Of a stretch of 64,000 nucleotides of DNA, positions 1-8,132 are shown piece after piece (within the stretch, counting starts at the first letter, position 1; every line of letters starts with the position of its first letter). Under the pieces are notes generated by a model, which searched no databases, had not been told where the DNA came from, and was given only the letters and a program-made list of their open reading frames with translations. The position numbers were made by a program, and so were the translations under genes. This DNA is from Candidatus Onthomonas avicola (GTDB lineage: Bacteria > Bacillota > Clostridia > Oscillospirales > Oscillospiraceae): positions 34,237 to 98,236 of the forward strand of contig DVJB01000061.1 in assembly GCA_018710845.1 (NCBI GenBank). The letters are read 5' to 3'.

Positions 1-2
1 AC

Positions 3-134
3 ACCATTGGCGTCTATTTTGGTGCCGTCGGCATCCGCAAGACGCGCTACGCCGTGCCCGCCGCCCTGTGCGGGGATCTGGCGGGGTTTCTGGCCGCGGC
101 CTGGGCTGTGCGCTGGCTGTTTGGCTATGGGTAA
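3..134 (+). CDS. spmB: Spore maturation protein B, 3' end (partial)
   Basis: Only the last 43 codons are in the window; the gene enters from the left edge and ends at TAA 132-134. The visible tail reads as a membrane protein end with the pattern VYFGAVGIRKTRYAVPAAL, then a hydrophobic helix closing in RWLFGYG. This matches my memory of the C terminus of SpmB (nucleoside-recognition/Gate family), which is needed with SpmA for full spore core dehydration. The call rests on a short tail. A weak hairpin follows at 145-166 without a T run. Confidence 0.7.
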   Translation, partial: TIGVYFGAVGIRKTRYAVPAALCGDLAGFLAAAWAVRWLFGYG

Positions 135-270
135 GAGTATAGCAGACCGGAGAGCCGAATCCGGTCGAAGGCGGTCGGCGGATAACAAAAAATAGAAAAG
201 TGGGAAGAATCAGGAAAAGGAAGGCCGTTTTTTGTCACTGCCTGCGAGATGACAGACGCGCAAAAAGATA

Positions 271-296
271 CAGCGCATCGGTCGCCCGATGCGCTG
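271..296. terminator. Hairpin, probable terminator of the ppaC transcript (minus strand)
   Basis: An 11-bp perfect inverted repeat (CAGCGCATCGG / CCGATGCGCTG) with a 4-nt loop. Read on the minus strand it is followed by TATCTTTTT, which suits factor-independent termination of the pyrophosphatase gene ending at 441. On the plus strand it is followed by an A-rich stretch, so it is a poor terminator for spmB. Confidence 0.5.
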
Positions 297-334
297 CACC
301 CAACAAAAGAAAGAAGAAAAGAGAGGGAGGTTTT

Positions 335-391
335 ATGATGGTCTTGCTCCTGACACTGATATCATACCGCAGACAGCTCCGCAATTGGTGA
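335..391 (+). CDS. Possible 18-residue hydrophobic peptide
   Basis: A short frame with tandem ATG codons (335, 338) sits behind a strong Shine-Dalgarno sequence, GAGAGGGAGG at 321-330. The peptide starts MMVLLLTLIS and ends in a basic/aromatic tail (YRRQLRNW), a hydrophobic segment plus cationic end as in some small membrane peptides. No relative is recognised and nothing else supports translation. It lies in a 306-bp gap that otherwise holds only the hairpin at 271-296. Confidence 0.25.
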   Translation: MMVLLLTLISYRRQLRNW

Positions 392-440
392 AGAAATAAA
401 GAACGATTTTTGAACGAATTGTGAATGGCTAACTGAACAC

Positions 441-2096
441 TCACTCCGCCGCGTTCTCAATGGCGCCGATGAGCGGGGACATCATCTGTTTCTTCCGGCT
501 GACCACGCCCGGGAGCACGACGCTGTTGGCCTCACAGTCCCGGTGGAAGGCGGCGCGGACAATCTCCTCCGTACCCGCGCCGACAAAGAGCAGCTCGGTC
601 GTCTCGTCGATGATGTTGGTCAGCATCAAAAAGAGCATGTCCAGTCCGGAGTTGGGCAGCAGATTTTTCAGGTAGGGGATCATCAGCTCCCGGAGGCGGT
701 GCAGCTCGCTCTGGCTGACGCTGGCCACCTGCGCCACGGCAAGGGATTTGCCGGCGGCGCTGTAGGGCTTGTAGTCCATGTGGAAGATCTCGTCCGGAGA
801 GCGGTCGCCCAGACGGGAGCCGGCGTTGAACATGGCGGTGGCGTGCTCGGTGATGTCGATGCCGGCGATAGCGGCGAGCATCTTGGCCACCTGCTGATCA
901 ATGATCGTGCAGGTGGGCGAGCGGAACATCAGCGTGTCAGACAGGATGGCCGAGCAGAGCAGGCCCGCGGTGGTGGCGTCGATCTCCACCTGGTTTTCCT
1001 GATACATCAGCGCGACAATGGTGCAGGTGCAGCCGAGCGGCTGGTTGCGGAAGTAGATAGGGTTGCTGGTCTCCACCGCGTCGATGCGGTGGTGGTCGAT
1101 CACCTCCACCACCTCGGCCGAGCGGATGCCGTCCACCGCCTGGTCCTTCTCGTTGTGGTCCACCAGGATGACCTGCTGATGCTCCATATCCAGCAGGTTG
1201 CGCTGGGAGATCAGGCCCATATAGGCCCCGGAGCTGTCCAGGATGGGGAAGTAGCGCACGCGCTTTTTGGACACGGCTGCCTTGACGTCGGAGACGAGGT
1301 CGTCATAGCGGAAGGTGATGAGTCCCTTCGTGCGCATGACGTGGCGCACCGGCACCGCCTGGTTAATCACCTTGGAGCAGGCGTAGGTGTCCAGCGGAGA
1401 GGCGATGATGGCGCAGTTGGCCTCCGCGGCCAGCTTGCAGATGGTGCGCGAGACCTTGGAGCCAAGGCCCACGATAATGCAGCCGGCCTTCATCTCAATA
1501 GAGCACAGCTGCGACTCATAGCGGTTGCCGAGGATGACCATGTCGTGCTCAGCGATGTAATCCTCCATCACGTCGGGGTTGGCCGCGGCGACCACCACCT
1601 TGCCCTGGGTGAAGTGGCTGTCGATATCGCCCACCACCATCTCACCGCTCAGGGCGTCCACAATATTGCGATAGCTGGTCTTGGCCTCGGCCAGGGCGTT
1701 GGCGTCTTGGTCCTCCATGTAAAAGCGGGCCACGTCGCCCAGGGTGAGGATGCCGCGCAGCTGGTTGTGCTCCTCCAGGACGGGAATGGTCTGGATGTTG
1801 TTGTCGCGCATATACTCCCATGCCCGCTTGAGAGAGAGGTGTGGGCTGATGCCGCCCACCTGGCGGTACTGCACGTCATACAGGCGCGGCTCGAGGGAAT
1901 CCACCAGCCGGGGTGCCTCCACGCCGAAGCGCTCCAGAACGTACTTCGTCTCGCCGTTTACCTGCCCGGCGCGGCAGGGGACGTACTCATTCCCCGTGAG
2001 CTTTTCCTTCAGCTTGGCGTAGCAGATGGCCGCGCAGATGGAGTCGGTATCCGGATTTTTATGCCCGATGACGATTACCGGTTTGGTTGGTGTCAT
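441..2096 (-). CDS. ppaC: Manganese-dependent inorganic pyrophosphatase, CBS/DRTGG type (family II)
   Basis: 551 residues. Family II (DHH) pyrophosphatase hydrolysing cytosolic PPi to phosphate. The N terminus carries the metal motif IGHKNPDTDS (H12, D16, D18). A regulatory insert follows: a CBS domain at roughly 80-130, a DRTGG-like domain at 145-245 and a second CBS domain at 250-300. Then come VDHNEKD and the DHH signature VIDHHRID, and a DHHA2 domain in the last 150 residues. Insert-bearing members are known to be controlled by adenine nucleotides bound to the CBS pair. The start ATG is preceded by AAAGGAGA. A promoter lies at 2136-2164 on the same strand and a hairpin downstream at 271-296. 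A second, unrelated pyrophosphatase-like gene lies at 57995-58357. Confidence 0.95.
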   Translation of the reverse strand: MTPTKPVIVIGHKNPDTDSICAAICYAKLKEKLTGNEYVPCRAGQVNGETKYVLERFGVEAPRLVDSLEPRLYDVQYRQVGGISPHLSLKRAWEYMRDNNIQTIPVLEEHNQLRGILTLGDVARFYMEDQDANALAEAKTSYRNIVDALSGEMVVGDIDSHFTQGKVVVAAANPDVMEDYIAEHDMVILGNRYESQLCSIEMKAGCIIVGLGSKVSRTICKLAAEANCAIIASPLDTYACSKVINQAVPVRHVMRTKGLITFRYDDLVSDVKAAVSKKRVRYFPILDSSGAYMGLISQRNLLDMEHQQVILVDHNEKDQAVDGIRSAEVVEVIDHHRIDAVETSNPIYFRNQPLGCTCTIVALMYQENQVEIDATTAGLLCSAILSDTLMFRSPTCTIIDQQVAKMLAAIAGIDITEHATAMFNAGSRLGDRSPDEIFHMDYKPYSAAGKSLAVAQVASVSQSELHRLRELMIPYLKNLLPNSGLDMLFLMLTNIIDETTELLFVGAGTEEIVRAAFHRDCEANSVVLPGVVSRKKQMMSPLIGAIENAAE

Positions 2097-2135
2097 GCAA
2101 AGTCTCCTTTCTCCGATCAGCTGTTCCTGTCTCTA

Positions 2136-2164
2136 AGGATAGCATAGGAAAACCTGTTTTTCAA
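2136..2164 (-). promoter_or_regulatory. Promoter of ppaC
   Basis: On the minus strand, TTGAAA (2159-2164), a 17-bp spacer and TATCCT (2136-2141) form a sigma-A-like promoter about 40 bp upstream of the pyrophosphatase start. Confidence 0.5.
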
Positions 2165-2288
2165 GAAAAAGAGAAAGCCGGAAGCGGTTTTCGCCGCCCT
2201 GCCCGTGTCCGCCTTTTCGAACAGCCGGACATACAATTCGCTCGCGCCGCCTGTATGAAGCGGCCTCCTGATGTAAAGACTTTTCATG

Positions 2289-2318
2289 TTGTGGAAATTT
2301 GCAAGGTGATGGTAAAAT
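2289..2318 (+). promoter_or_regulatory. Weak sigma-A-like promoter before the recombinase gene
   Basis: TTGTGG (2289-2294), an 18-bp spacer and TAAAAT (2313-2318) lie 110 bp upstream of the recombinase start in the 332-bp divergent gap. Nothing else is recognisable in that gap apart from this and the ppaC promoter. The match is modest. Confidence 0.3.
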
Positions 2319-2428
2319 TTTCCTAATCAAATCCGCCGGCATGTCAAAAAGACAGACTGTTTTTGCGCACTGGTGGGTTTTGCGATCCATTGCCGCTGCA
2401 ACTGAGAAGACCAAAAGGAGGCTGTCCC

Positions 2429-3034
2429 ATGAACCGATATGCGTATGTCCGCGTCTCGACCCGAGAGCAGAGTATTGACCGGCAGTTGGCCACGCTGGAA
2501 CCGTATGACATTGCGGATCAGAACATTTACTGTGATTATTGTTCCGGAAAAAACTTTGAGCGGCCGGCCTGGCAGAAGCTGATGCGCAGGCTGAGAGAGG
2601 GCGATCTGCTGATCGTCAAGAGCATCGACCGCCTGGGGAGGAATTATAATGAGATTTTGCAGCAATGGCAGCATATCACAAAGACGCTTCACGCCGACAT
2701 TGTCGTGCTGGATATGGAGCTGCTGGACACGCGCGTCAAGAGCGGCAGTCTGACAGGCACCTTGATTGCCGACCTGGTGCTGCAGATTTTCGCGTATGTG
2801 GCGCAGACAGAGCGGGAGTTTATACGGGCGAGACAGTCGGAGGGAATTGCCGTGGCCAGGGCAAAGGGGAAACGTCTCGGACGGCGTCCGCTGGAGACGC
2901 CTCCGGAGTTTCTATATTTTTTCGAGCAGTGGAGGGCCGGAGAACTCTCCTCCCGCTCGGCGGCGCTGCAGCTGGGGATGAGCCATACGACCTTTTACCG
3001 GCGCTGCAGACAGCTTCTGACGAAAGAGGGATAA
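2429..3034 (+). CDS. Small serine recombinase (resolvase/invertase family)
   Basis: 201 residues, the usual length of a resolvase/invertase-type serine recombinase. The catalytic domain spans about 1-135: YVRVSTREQS places the nucleophile at S10 with R8 beside it, and SIDRLGRN supplies D67, R68 and R71. A long helix precedes a C-terminal helix-turn-helix (about 160-195, SSRSAALQLGMSHTTFYRR). ATG 2429 follows AAAAGGAG. Such enzymes cut and rejoin DNA at short paired sites. No partner transposase, invertible segment or clear crossover site is visible nearby, so the gene looks like an orphan, either a domesticated recombinase or a relic of a mobile element. Confidence 0.85.
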   Translation: MNRYAYVRVSTREQSIDRQLATLEPYDIADQNIYCDYCSGKNFERPAWQKLMRRLREGDLLIVKSIDRLGRNYNEILQQWQHITKTLHADIVVLDMELLDTRVKSGSLTGTLIADLVLQIFAYVAQTEREFIRARQSEGIAVARAKGKRLGRRPLETPPEFLYFFEQWRAGELSSRSAALQLGMSHTTFYRRCRQLLTKEG

Positions 3035-3251
3035 AAACATGTTTCGGTAGGTAGACTCAGCGGTACATCCGATTCCGAGTGAAATGGAGGACATAAAAGA
3101 CCGACGTCCCTCTTTTTTTCCGCTGTTCTGTCTCTGTTTTATTATAGCGTACCTGTGTTAAAAAGTCTGCAATATGAAACAGGGGACGCGTCAGCGGCCG
3201 TGGTGGGAACCAGCCTTGCACCGGCCGGCGTGAGGCGGACGGAGGTGCGGC

Positions 3252-4163
3252 ATGAAGATTGGCATTACAGGAGGCACTGGATTTATCGGACAATATCTGC
3301 TTCCGGAGCTGGCTCCGGAGCACACGCTCACCGTGATCACATCCCGGAAGGGGACGGAGGGGCTGTATCAGCATCCCAATCTGTCCTATCTCACCGCGCC
3401 ATATGACCGGGAGGGGTTCCGGCGCGCGTTTGAAGCATGTGAGGCGGTGGTCCATCTCGGCGCGAAGCGTTCCACTCCCGAGCGGGAGAAGAGCATCACA
3501 TCCTACTTTGAGAACTTGGAGACCACCGAGGCGCTCTTTGCGGCGTGCGCCGAGCTGGATATCCGCAACGTGGTGTCCATCTCCTCAGTAGCGGTCTACG
3601 ATGCCGGGCTCCTGTCGCCCTGCCCGGAGACGCAGGCGCCGTCGCCGCGGAGCAATTATGGCGTGGCAAAGCTGGCAATCGAGGGGATGGCGCGCCTCTA
3701 CAATCGCCGCTGCGGCATGCGGATCAAGTCTCTGCGCGTGGCGCAGGTGCTCGGCCTGGGAGAGCGCGGGGGGTATATGCCGGCGGTCTTTTTGGAGCGG
3801 TGTCTCCGACAGGAGAAACTCAGCGTCTATGGCCGGGGGACCGGCGGGAAGGAGTATATCTACGTCAAAGATGTCGTCCGAGCCATCCGCTGTGCTCTGG
3901 AGGCGGGGGAGAAGTGCGGCGTCTACAACATTGGGACCGGGGTGCTGACCACCAACCTGGAATTGGCGCAGGCCTATTGCGCGGCGTTTGAGAATGCGGC
4001 GGGATGGGGGCTGCTTCCGGACCGTCCAGAGGAAAAAGAGCGGTTTTACACCGATGTCACGCTGGCGGAGCGGGAACTGGGTTTCCGCGCGGCCTATCCC
4101 CTGTGCGCGGCGCTGGCGGACATGCGGGAAGCGCTGCGGGCCTCTCGGGCGCTCATCTCCTGA
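3252..4163 (+). CDS. NAD-dependent epimerase/dehydratase (extended SDR)
   Basis: 303 residues with an N-terminal Rossmann motif TGGTGFIG (residues 6-13). The catalytic YxxxK is at Y136/K140 (SNYGVAK), with serines at 111-112 upstream (VSISS). This is the extended short-chain dehydrogenase/reductase architecture of nucleotide-sugar epimerases and dehydratases. The substrate cannot be read from sequence. GGAGGTG precedes ATG 3252. A small transporter gene starts 31 bp downstream on the same strand, suggesting a two-gene unit, possibly in envelope sugar metabolism (inference). Confidence 0.85.
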   Translation: MKIGITGGTGFIGQYLLPELAPEHTLTVITSRKGTEGLYQHPNLSYLTAPYDREGFRRAFEACEAVVHLGAKRSTPEREKSITSYFENLETTEALFAACAELDIRNVVSISSVAVYDAGLLSPCPETQAPSPRSNYGVAKLAIEGMARLYNRRCGMRIKSLRVAQVLGLGERGGYMPAVFLERCLRQEKLSVYGRGTGGKEYIYVKDVVRAIRCALEAGEKCGVYNIGTGVLTTNLELAQAYCAAFENAAGWGLLPDRPEEKERFYTDVTLAERELGFRAAYPLCAALADMREALRASRALIS

Positions 4164-4194
4164 AGAGCCGGACGCTCGGAAGGAGCGTGTGAGG

Positions 4195-4539
4195 ATGGAC
4201 AATCCCTATTATCTCGGCGTCGCCGTGACGGCGCTCGCCTCTGCCGTCTCCCAGATTTTGCTCAGCATCAGTGCCCGCAAGCGCTATCCGTCGAAGTGGC
4301 GGGAATATCTCAATCCCTGGGTCATCTCCGCGTACGGGATCCTGATCGGCGTTCTGGTGAGCAATATTTACCTGCTGCGCTTTATGGACTTAAAGGAGGA
4401 AAACGCGATCGCGGCGGCGTCCTATGTCTTTGTCCCCGTGCTCAGCTGTGCTGTGCTCAAGGAGCGAATGAGTTGGAAAAAAGTGCTGGGAAACGTCTTT
4501 ATTGTGGCCGGGATTCTGCTCTTTTTGCAGACGGCATAG
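4195..4539 (+). CDS. Small four-helix EamA/SMR-type membrane transporter
   Basis: 114 residues, almost entirely four hydrophobic helices (about 3-25, 40-60, 68-86, 92-112), the size and layout of single-repeat drug/metabolite transporters such as SMR proteins and ArnE-type lipid-sugar flippases. The loop PVLSCAVLKERMSWKKVLG before the last helix is typical of EamA repeats. ATG 4195 is spaced 9 nt from AAGGAG. An in-frame GTG at 4189 would be too close to it. Coupling to the upstream epimerase hints at a glyco-lipid or sugar substrate, which is inference. Confidence 0.75.
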   Translation: MDNPYYLGVAVTALASAVSQILLSISARKRYPSKWREYLNPWVISAYGILIGVLVSNIYLLRFMDLKEENAIAAASYVFVPVLSCAVLKERMSWKKVLGNVFIVAGILLFLQTA

Positions 4540-4570
4540 ACGGAGCCCGCCGGGCCCCCAAAGGCGGAAA

Positions 4571-4613
4571 AGGTGCAGAGAGCTGTCATCTTGTCAGCTC
4601 CCTGCACCTCTTT
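4571..4613. terminator. Bidirectional terminator between the small transporter and sleB
   Basis: AGGTGCAGAGAGCTG pairs with CAGCTCCCTGCACCT (one mismatch) around a short loop, followed by CTCTTTA. It lies between convergent genes and can serve both. Confidence 0.75.
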
Positions 4614-4636
4614 ATCGTTCTGGCTTGCAGAGAAAA

Positions 4637-5323
4637 TCAGGAACAGAAGCGGTGATTCCCGATCACCGTGATGAGCGGGCGGCTCCAGATCCACGCGCTG
4701 GTGGCGGTGGCGGGGTTAAAATAGTAGATTGCCCCGCCGGTGGGGTCCACGCCGTTGAGCGCGTCGCGCGCGGCCTGATAGGCGGAGTCGGCCACCGGCT
4801 CGTCAAACTGCCCGTCGAGCATACAGCTAAAAGCCCCCGGCTCATAGACCACGCCGGAGATCGTGTTCGGGAAGGAGGGGTGTGCCACCCGGTTGAGGAT
4901 GACCGCGCCCACCGCGACCTGGCCGTTATACGGCTCTCCCCGCGCCTCGGCGGAGATCACCCGCGCGAGCAGGGCGAAGTCCCCGCTGCCGGTCTGCGTG
5001 CCGCCGTCGGCGTCCGCCTCCGTCTCCATGCCGAGCGCACGCAGCGTTGCCGGGCCGGCCACCCCGTCGGCGGTCAGGCCGTTGGCCTGCTGAAACCACT
5101 TGACCGCCTCTGCCGTACTGCTGCCGTAGACGCCGTCCACCTCTCCGTCATAGTAGCCCCAGCGCTGGAGCTTGGTCTGGATGGTGCGCACGGCCTCGCC
5201 GGAGGAGCCCTGCCGGTAGGTGGCGGCATACGCGGTGCGCAGGCCCGCGGCGAGAATCAGCAGCATACAAAACGCCGTCAGCAGGGCAGTCATGCCCCAG
5301 CGGATGCGTCGTCTGTCTGTCAT
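4637..5323 (-). CDS. sleB: Spore cortex-lytic enzyme, SleB type
   Basis: 228 residues. A signal peptide (charged start, hydrophobic core, cleavage near residue 33 after TAYA) is followed by a peptidoglycan-binding repeat at about 38-95 (GEAVRTIQTKLQRWGYYDG) and a SleB/CwlJ hydrolase domain from about 118 to the end (ISAEARGEPYNGQVAVGAVILNR). SleB enzymes are lytic transglycosylases held in dormant spores that degrade muramic-delta-lactam cortex during germination. The start chosen is ATG 5323, 7 nt after GTGGGAGG; an upstream in-frame GTG overlaps that ribosome site. No ypeB partner is adjacent. Confidence 0.9.
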   Translation of the reverse strand: MTDRRRIRWGMTALLTAFCMLLILAAGLRTAYAATYRQGSSGEAVRTIQTKLQRWGYYDGEVDGVYGSSTAEAVKWFQQANGLTADGVAGPATLRALGMETEADADGGTQTGSGDFALLARVISAEARGEPYNGQVAVGAVILNRVAHPSFPNTISGVVYEPGAFSCMLDGQFDEPVADSAYQAARDALNGVDPTGGAIYYFNPATATSAWIWSRPLITVIGNHRFCS

Positions 5324-5422
5324 ACAAAAACCTCCCACACTGCGGCGCAGGGGCGCCGCCGGACAAAACCATGTCAGGTGGTCTTAGTATGAAAAGGGCA
5401 TTCGACGCTTATAAGTGGAAAA

Positions 5423-6745
5423 TTACACCATCGGCGGCACGGCGCCGGTCCCGTCCGGAACGATCCGCCCGATCAGGCGGCCGTCCTCCACGCGCTCGGC
5501 GCGGATCTGGACCAGGACGTTGTGCAGATTTCCCTCGCCCGGCGCGCACACCTCGGCGTAGTTGGGCGCATGGCCCTGCCAGAGACCGCCGCGCGCCTCC
5601 TCCAGCAGGACGGGGAGCGTCTGGCCCACCCAGTCGGAGAGATACGCCTCCTGCAGCCGTGCGGCGACGGCGGCGGCCCGGTGGGCGCGCGCCTCCTTGA
5701 CGGCGTTCGGCACCTGGTCCGGCATGGCGGCCGCCGGGGTGCCCGGGCGGCGGGAGTAGGGGAAGATGTGCATCCCGGCAAAGCGGGCCTGTTCCAAAAA
5801 GGCGAGGGTGGCGGCAAACTCCTCCTCCGTCTCGCCGGGAAAGCCGACGATCAGGTCGGTGGTGATCGCCGGGCGGTCAAACCACTGCCGCAGGAGGGCG
5901 CAGGAGGTCAGATAGCGCGCCGTGTCATATCTCCGGCGCATCCGCGCGAGCGTCGCGTCGCAGCCGGACTGGAGGGAGAGGTGAAAGTGCGGGCAGAGGT
6001 TGGGAAGCGCGCTCGCCCGGCGGCAGAATTCCTCCGTGACCGTCCGCGGCTCCAGGCTGCCCAGGCGGACGCGCGCAGAGGGGATCGCCCGGCACACCGT
6101 CTCGATCAGGTCGATCAGGGTGAGGCCGTCGCGCCGCTCCGCACCCCAGGAGGAGATCTCGATACCGGTGAGGACGATCTCGCTGTAACCCGCCTCGGCC
6201 AGGGCGATGGCCTGCTCCCGCGCCGTCTCTGGGGGCTCGGAGCGCAGCGCGCCGCGGGTGTAGGGGATGATGCAGTAGGCGCAGAAGTTGCGGCAGCCGT
6301 CCTGCACCTTCAGCATCGCCCGTGTCCGCCCCTCCAGCCCGCCGGCGGGGAGAACTTCAAAGGTGCGGCGGCGGAAGGGGTCGTCCACCGTCACGCGCGC
6401 CTCGCGCCGGCGGACCAGTGACTGCACCTCGTCCAAAAAGGCGAGCCGGTCCCCGGTGCCGGAGACGAGGTCCACCCCGAGGACGGCGGCCTCCTGCGGC
6501 TTTGCCTGGGTATAGCAGCCGCACACGGCGATCACCGCCTCCGGATGCGCGCGCCGCAGCCGTCGGATCACCTGGCGGGATTTTTTATCGCTCACGGCGG
6601 TGACGGAGCAGGTGTTGACCAGATAGAGGTCCGCATCCTCCTCGACGTCCACGAGGGTGTGTCCCGCGCCGCGCAGGATGGATTCCATCGCCTGACTTTC
6701 GTACTGATTGACTTTACAGCCAAGGGTATAGATGGCAAAACGCAT
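5423..6745 (-). CDS. mtaB: tRNA threonylcarbamoyladenosine methylthiotransferase (MtaB)
   Basis: 440 residues. A radical-SAM methylthiotransferase that converts t6A37 to ms2t6A37 in ANN-decoding tRNAs. The N-terminal UPF0004 domain begins RFAIYTLGCKVNQYESQ with cluster cysteines C10, C46 and C77. The radical-SAM motif is in DGCRNFCAYCIIPYTRG (CxxxCxxC, near 150). A TRAM-like domain closes the protein. The open frame extends far upstream, but ATG 6745 follows AAGGGAG and begins at the family's conserved N terminus. tsaD at 24555, which makes the t6A substrate, is in the same window. Confidence 0.92.
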   Translation of the reverse strand: MRFAIYTLGCKVNQYESQAMESILRGAGHTLVDVEEDADLYLVNTCSVTAVSDKKSRQVIRRLRRAHPEAVIAVCGCYTQAKPQEAAVLGVDLVSGTGDRLAFLDEVQSLVRRREARVTVDDPFRRRTFEVLPAGGLEGRTRAMLKVQDGCRNFCAYCIIPYTRGALRSEPPETAREQAIALAEAGYSEIVLTGIEISSWGAERRDGLTLIDLIETVCRAIPSARVRLGSLEPRTVTEEFCRRASALPNLCPHFHLSLQSGCDATLARMRRRYDTARYLTSCALLRQWFDRPAITTDLIVGFPGETEEEFAATLAFLEQARFAGMHIFPYSRRPGTPAAAMPDQVPNAVKEARAHRAAAVAARLQEAYLSDWVGQTLPVLLEEARGGLWQGHAPNYAEVCAPGEGNLHNVLVQIRAERVEDGRLIGRIVPDGTGAVPPMV

Positions 6746-6764
6746 ATTTTTGTAGCTCTCTCCC

Positions 6765-6793
6765 TTGCAATTGGATAGGACGGACTTTATAAT
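6765..6793 (+). promoter_or_regulatory. Promoter for the HPr-like operon
   Basis: TTGCAA (6765-6770), a 17-bp spacer and TATAAT (6788-6793) form a near-consensus sigma-A promoter. It faces away from mtaB and its -35 lies in the mtaB leader, next to the mtaB ribosome site. The leader to the next gene would be about 180 nt. Confidence 0.6.
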
Positions 6794-6869
6794 GAAAGAG
6801 GCGTACCGCGCCCCGGAAGGGCCGGACGCCGCGCGGAGAGACCGCAGCGCGGCTTTCCCGTCGGAGATT

Positions 6870-6875
6870 ATTATA
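6870..6875 (-). promoter_or_regulatory. Possible -10 box for mtaB
   Basis: On the minus strand TATAAT occurs about 125 bp upstream of the mtaB start, with only a weak -35 (TGTACA) at 17-bp spacing. Together with 6765-6793 it would give overlapping divergent transcription. Confidence 0.3.
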
Positions 6876-6980
6876 GCGAATTTCCACGATTCTGTACACC
6901 CCGGAAACCGCCGGATGCGTGCGGCTGTCCGGGCGAATCTGTTTTCCCGCCCGCGGGCGGGGCGGAAAGGAGCCGTTCCC

Positions 6981-7229
6981 ATGAAAAAAAGAATCTGGGC
7001 CAATCTGAACTCGATTGACCGTGTCAAGGCGTTTATCGCCATGACCAATCAGCTCTCCTGTGAGATTGACGTCTGTTCCGGGCGCTATGTGGTGGACGGC
7101 AAGTCCATTATGGGCCTGTTTTCCATCGACCTGTCGGTGCCGGTGGAGCTGGTCGTGCACGGCACGCCGGAGGAAGTGGCGGACTTTGAGGAGAAGAGCC
7201 TGCCCTTCCAGGTGGAGCGCGAGAGCTAA
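6981..7229 (+). CDS. HPr-like protein without the phosphorylatable histidine
   Basis: 82 residues, the size of the PTS phosphocarrier HPr. The segment EIDVCSGRYVVDGKSIMGLFS matches the region around the regulatory serine of HPr (KSIMG), but the N-terminal active-site His-Ala-Arg motif is absent (NLNSIDRVKAFIAMTNQ instead). It therefore cannot pass phosphate from enzyme I; a Crh-like regulatory role is possible but unproven. GAAAGGAG precedes ATG 6981. The stop TAA at 7227-7229 directly abuts the ATG of the next gene, so the two are translationally coupled. Confidence 0.75.
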   Translation: MKKRIWANLNSIDRVKAFIAMTNQLSCEIDVCSGRYVVDGKSIMGLFSIDLSVPVELVVHGTPEEVADFEEKSLPFQVERES

Positions 7230-7814
7230 ATGGCAAGAGAAAATGCCTTTTTTGCCCTGATCGCCCGGATGCGCTACATTGACCGCTGGGCGCTGATGCG
7301 CAACACCTCGCGCGAGAACATCCAGGAGCACTCCCACATGGTGGCCGTGCTCGCCCACGCGCTGGCCGTCATCCAGAACACCTACTACGGCGGCGCGGTG
7401 GACCCGGGCCGGGTGGCCCTCGCCGCGCTCTATCACGACGCGACCGAGATCCTCACCGGCGACCTGCCCACTCCGATCAAATACGACAACCCCAACATCC
7501 GCGCCTCCTATCAGCAGGTGGAGGACGCGGCGGCCCGGCGGCTGCTGGAGATGCTGCCGGAGGAGCTGCGCGGCCAGTACGCCCCGCTGCTCCAGCCGGA
7601 GGAGGGGGAGGTCCGCGCGCTGGTCAAGGCGGCGGATAAGCTCTCGGCCTACCTGAAATGCGTCGAGGAGCTCAAGGCCGGCAACCGCGAGTTCAAGCTG
7701 GCCAAGGAACAGACCTACCGGGCGCTGGCGGGCAATCCGCTGCCGGCGCTGCAATATTTCCTGATTCACTACCTGCCCAGCTTTGAGCTGAGTCTGGACG
7801 AGCTGCAGGCGTAA
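7230..7814 (+). CDS. yfbR: HD-domain 5'-deoxynucleotidase, YfbR type
   Basis: 194 residues. YfbR enzymes dephosphorylate deoxyribonucleoside 5'-monophosphates. The HD-domain metal ligands line up with the E. coli protein: H34 in QEHSHMV, H69-D70 in ALYHDATE and D136 in KAADKLSAY, with the substrate-site RW pair at 19-20. It begins on the base after the HPr-like stop codon and is in the same operon as the ACT protein. A role in dNTP balance is inferred from the family. Confidence 0.88.
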   Translation: MARENAFFALIARMRYIDRWALMRNTSRENIQEHSHMVAVLAHALAVIQNTYYGGAVDPGRVALAALYHDATEILTGDLPTPIKYDNPNIRASYQQVEDAAARRLLEMLPEELRGQYAPLLQPEEGEVRALVKAADKLSAYLKCVEELKAGNREFKLAKEQTYRALAGNPLPALQYFLIHYLPSFELSLDELQA

Positions 7815-7854
7815 CCGCCCGGCCCGTCCGTTCATAGAAAGGAACGAAACGATT

Positions 7855-8124
7855 ATGCGAGCCATCGTCACCGTCATCGGACAGGACCGGGTGGGTATCA
7901 TCGCCGATGTCACCGCCCTGCTGGCCAAAAACCAGATCAACGTGCTGGATATCAGCCAGACCGTCCTGCAGGACTACTTCACCATGATTATGATGGTGGA
8001 TACCACCGAGAGCGAGCTGCCCTTTGCCGAGCTGGCGCAGCTCCTCGCCAAAGAGGGGGAGGAGCGCGCCCTGAGCATCCACATTCAGCGGGAAGATATC
8101 TTCAACGCGATGCATAGAATCTGA
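7855..8124 (+). CDS. ACT-domain protein (UPF0237)
   Basis: 89 residues forming one ACT domain: [34 protein letters not shown] is the classic ligand-binding beta-alpha-beta start. Free-standing ACT proteins of this type are small-molecule sensors whose ligand is usually unknown. It sits 8 bp before the PFL/UPF0210 gene; this pairing is known in many Firmicutes, implying a joint role. The ribosome site AAAGGA is 11-13 nt from ATG 7855. Confidence 0.85.
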   Translation: MRAIVTVIGQDRVGIIADVTALLAKNQINVLDISQTVLQDYFTMIMMVDTTESELPFAELAQLLAKEGEERALSIHIQREDIFNAMHRI

Positions 8125-8132
8125 GGGCCGCC

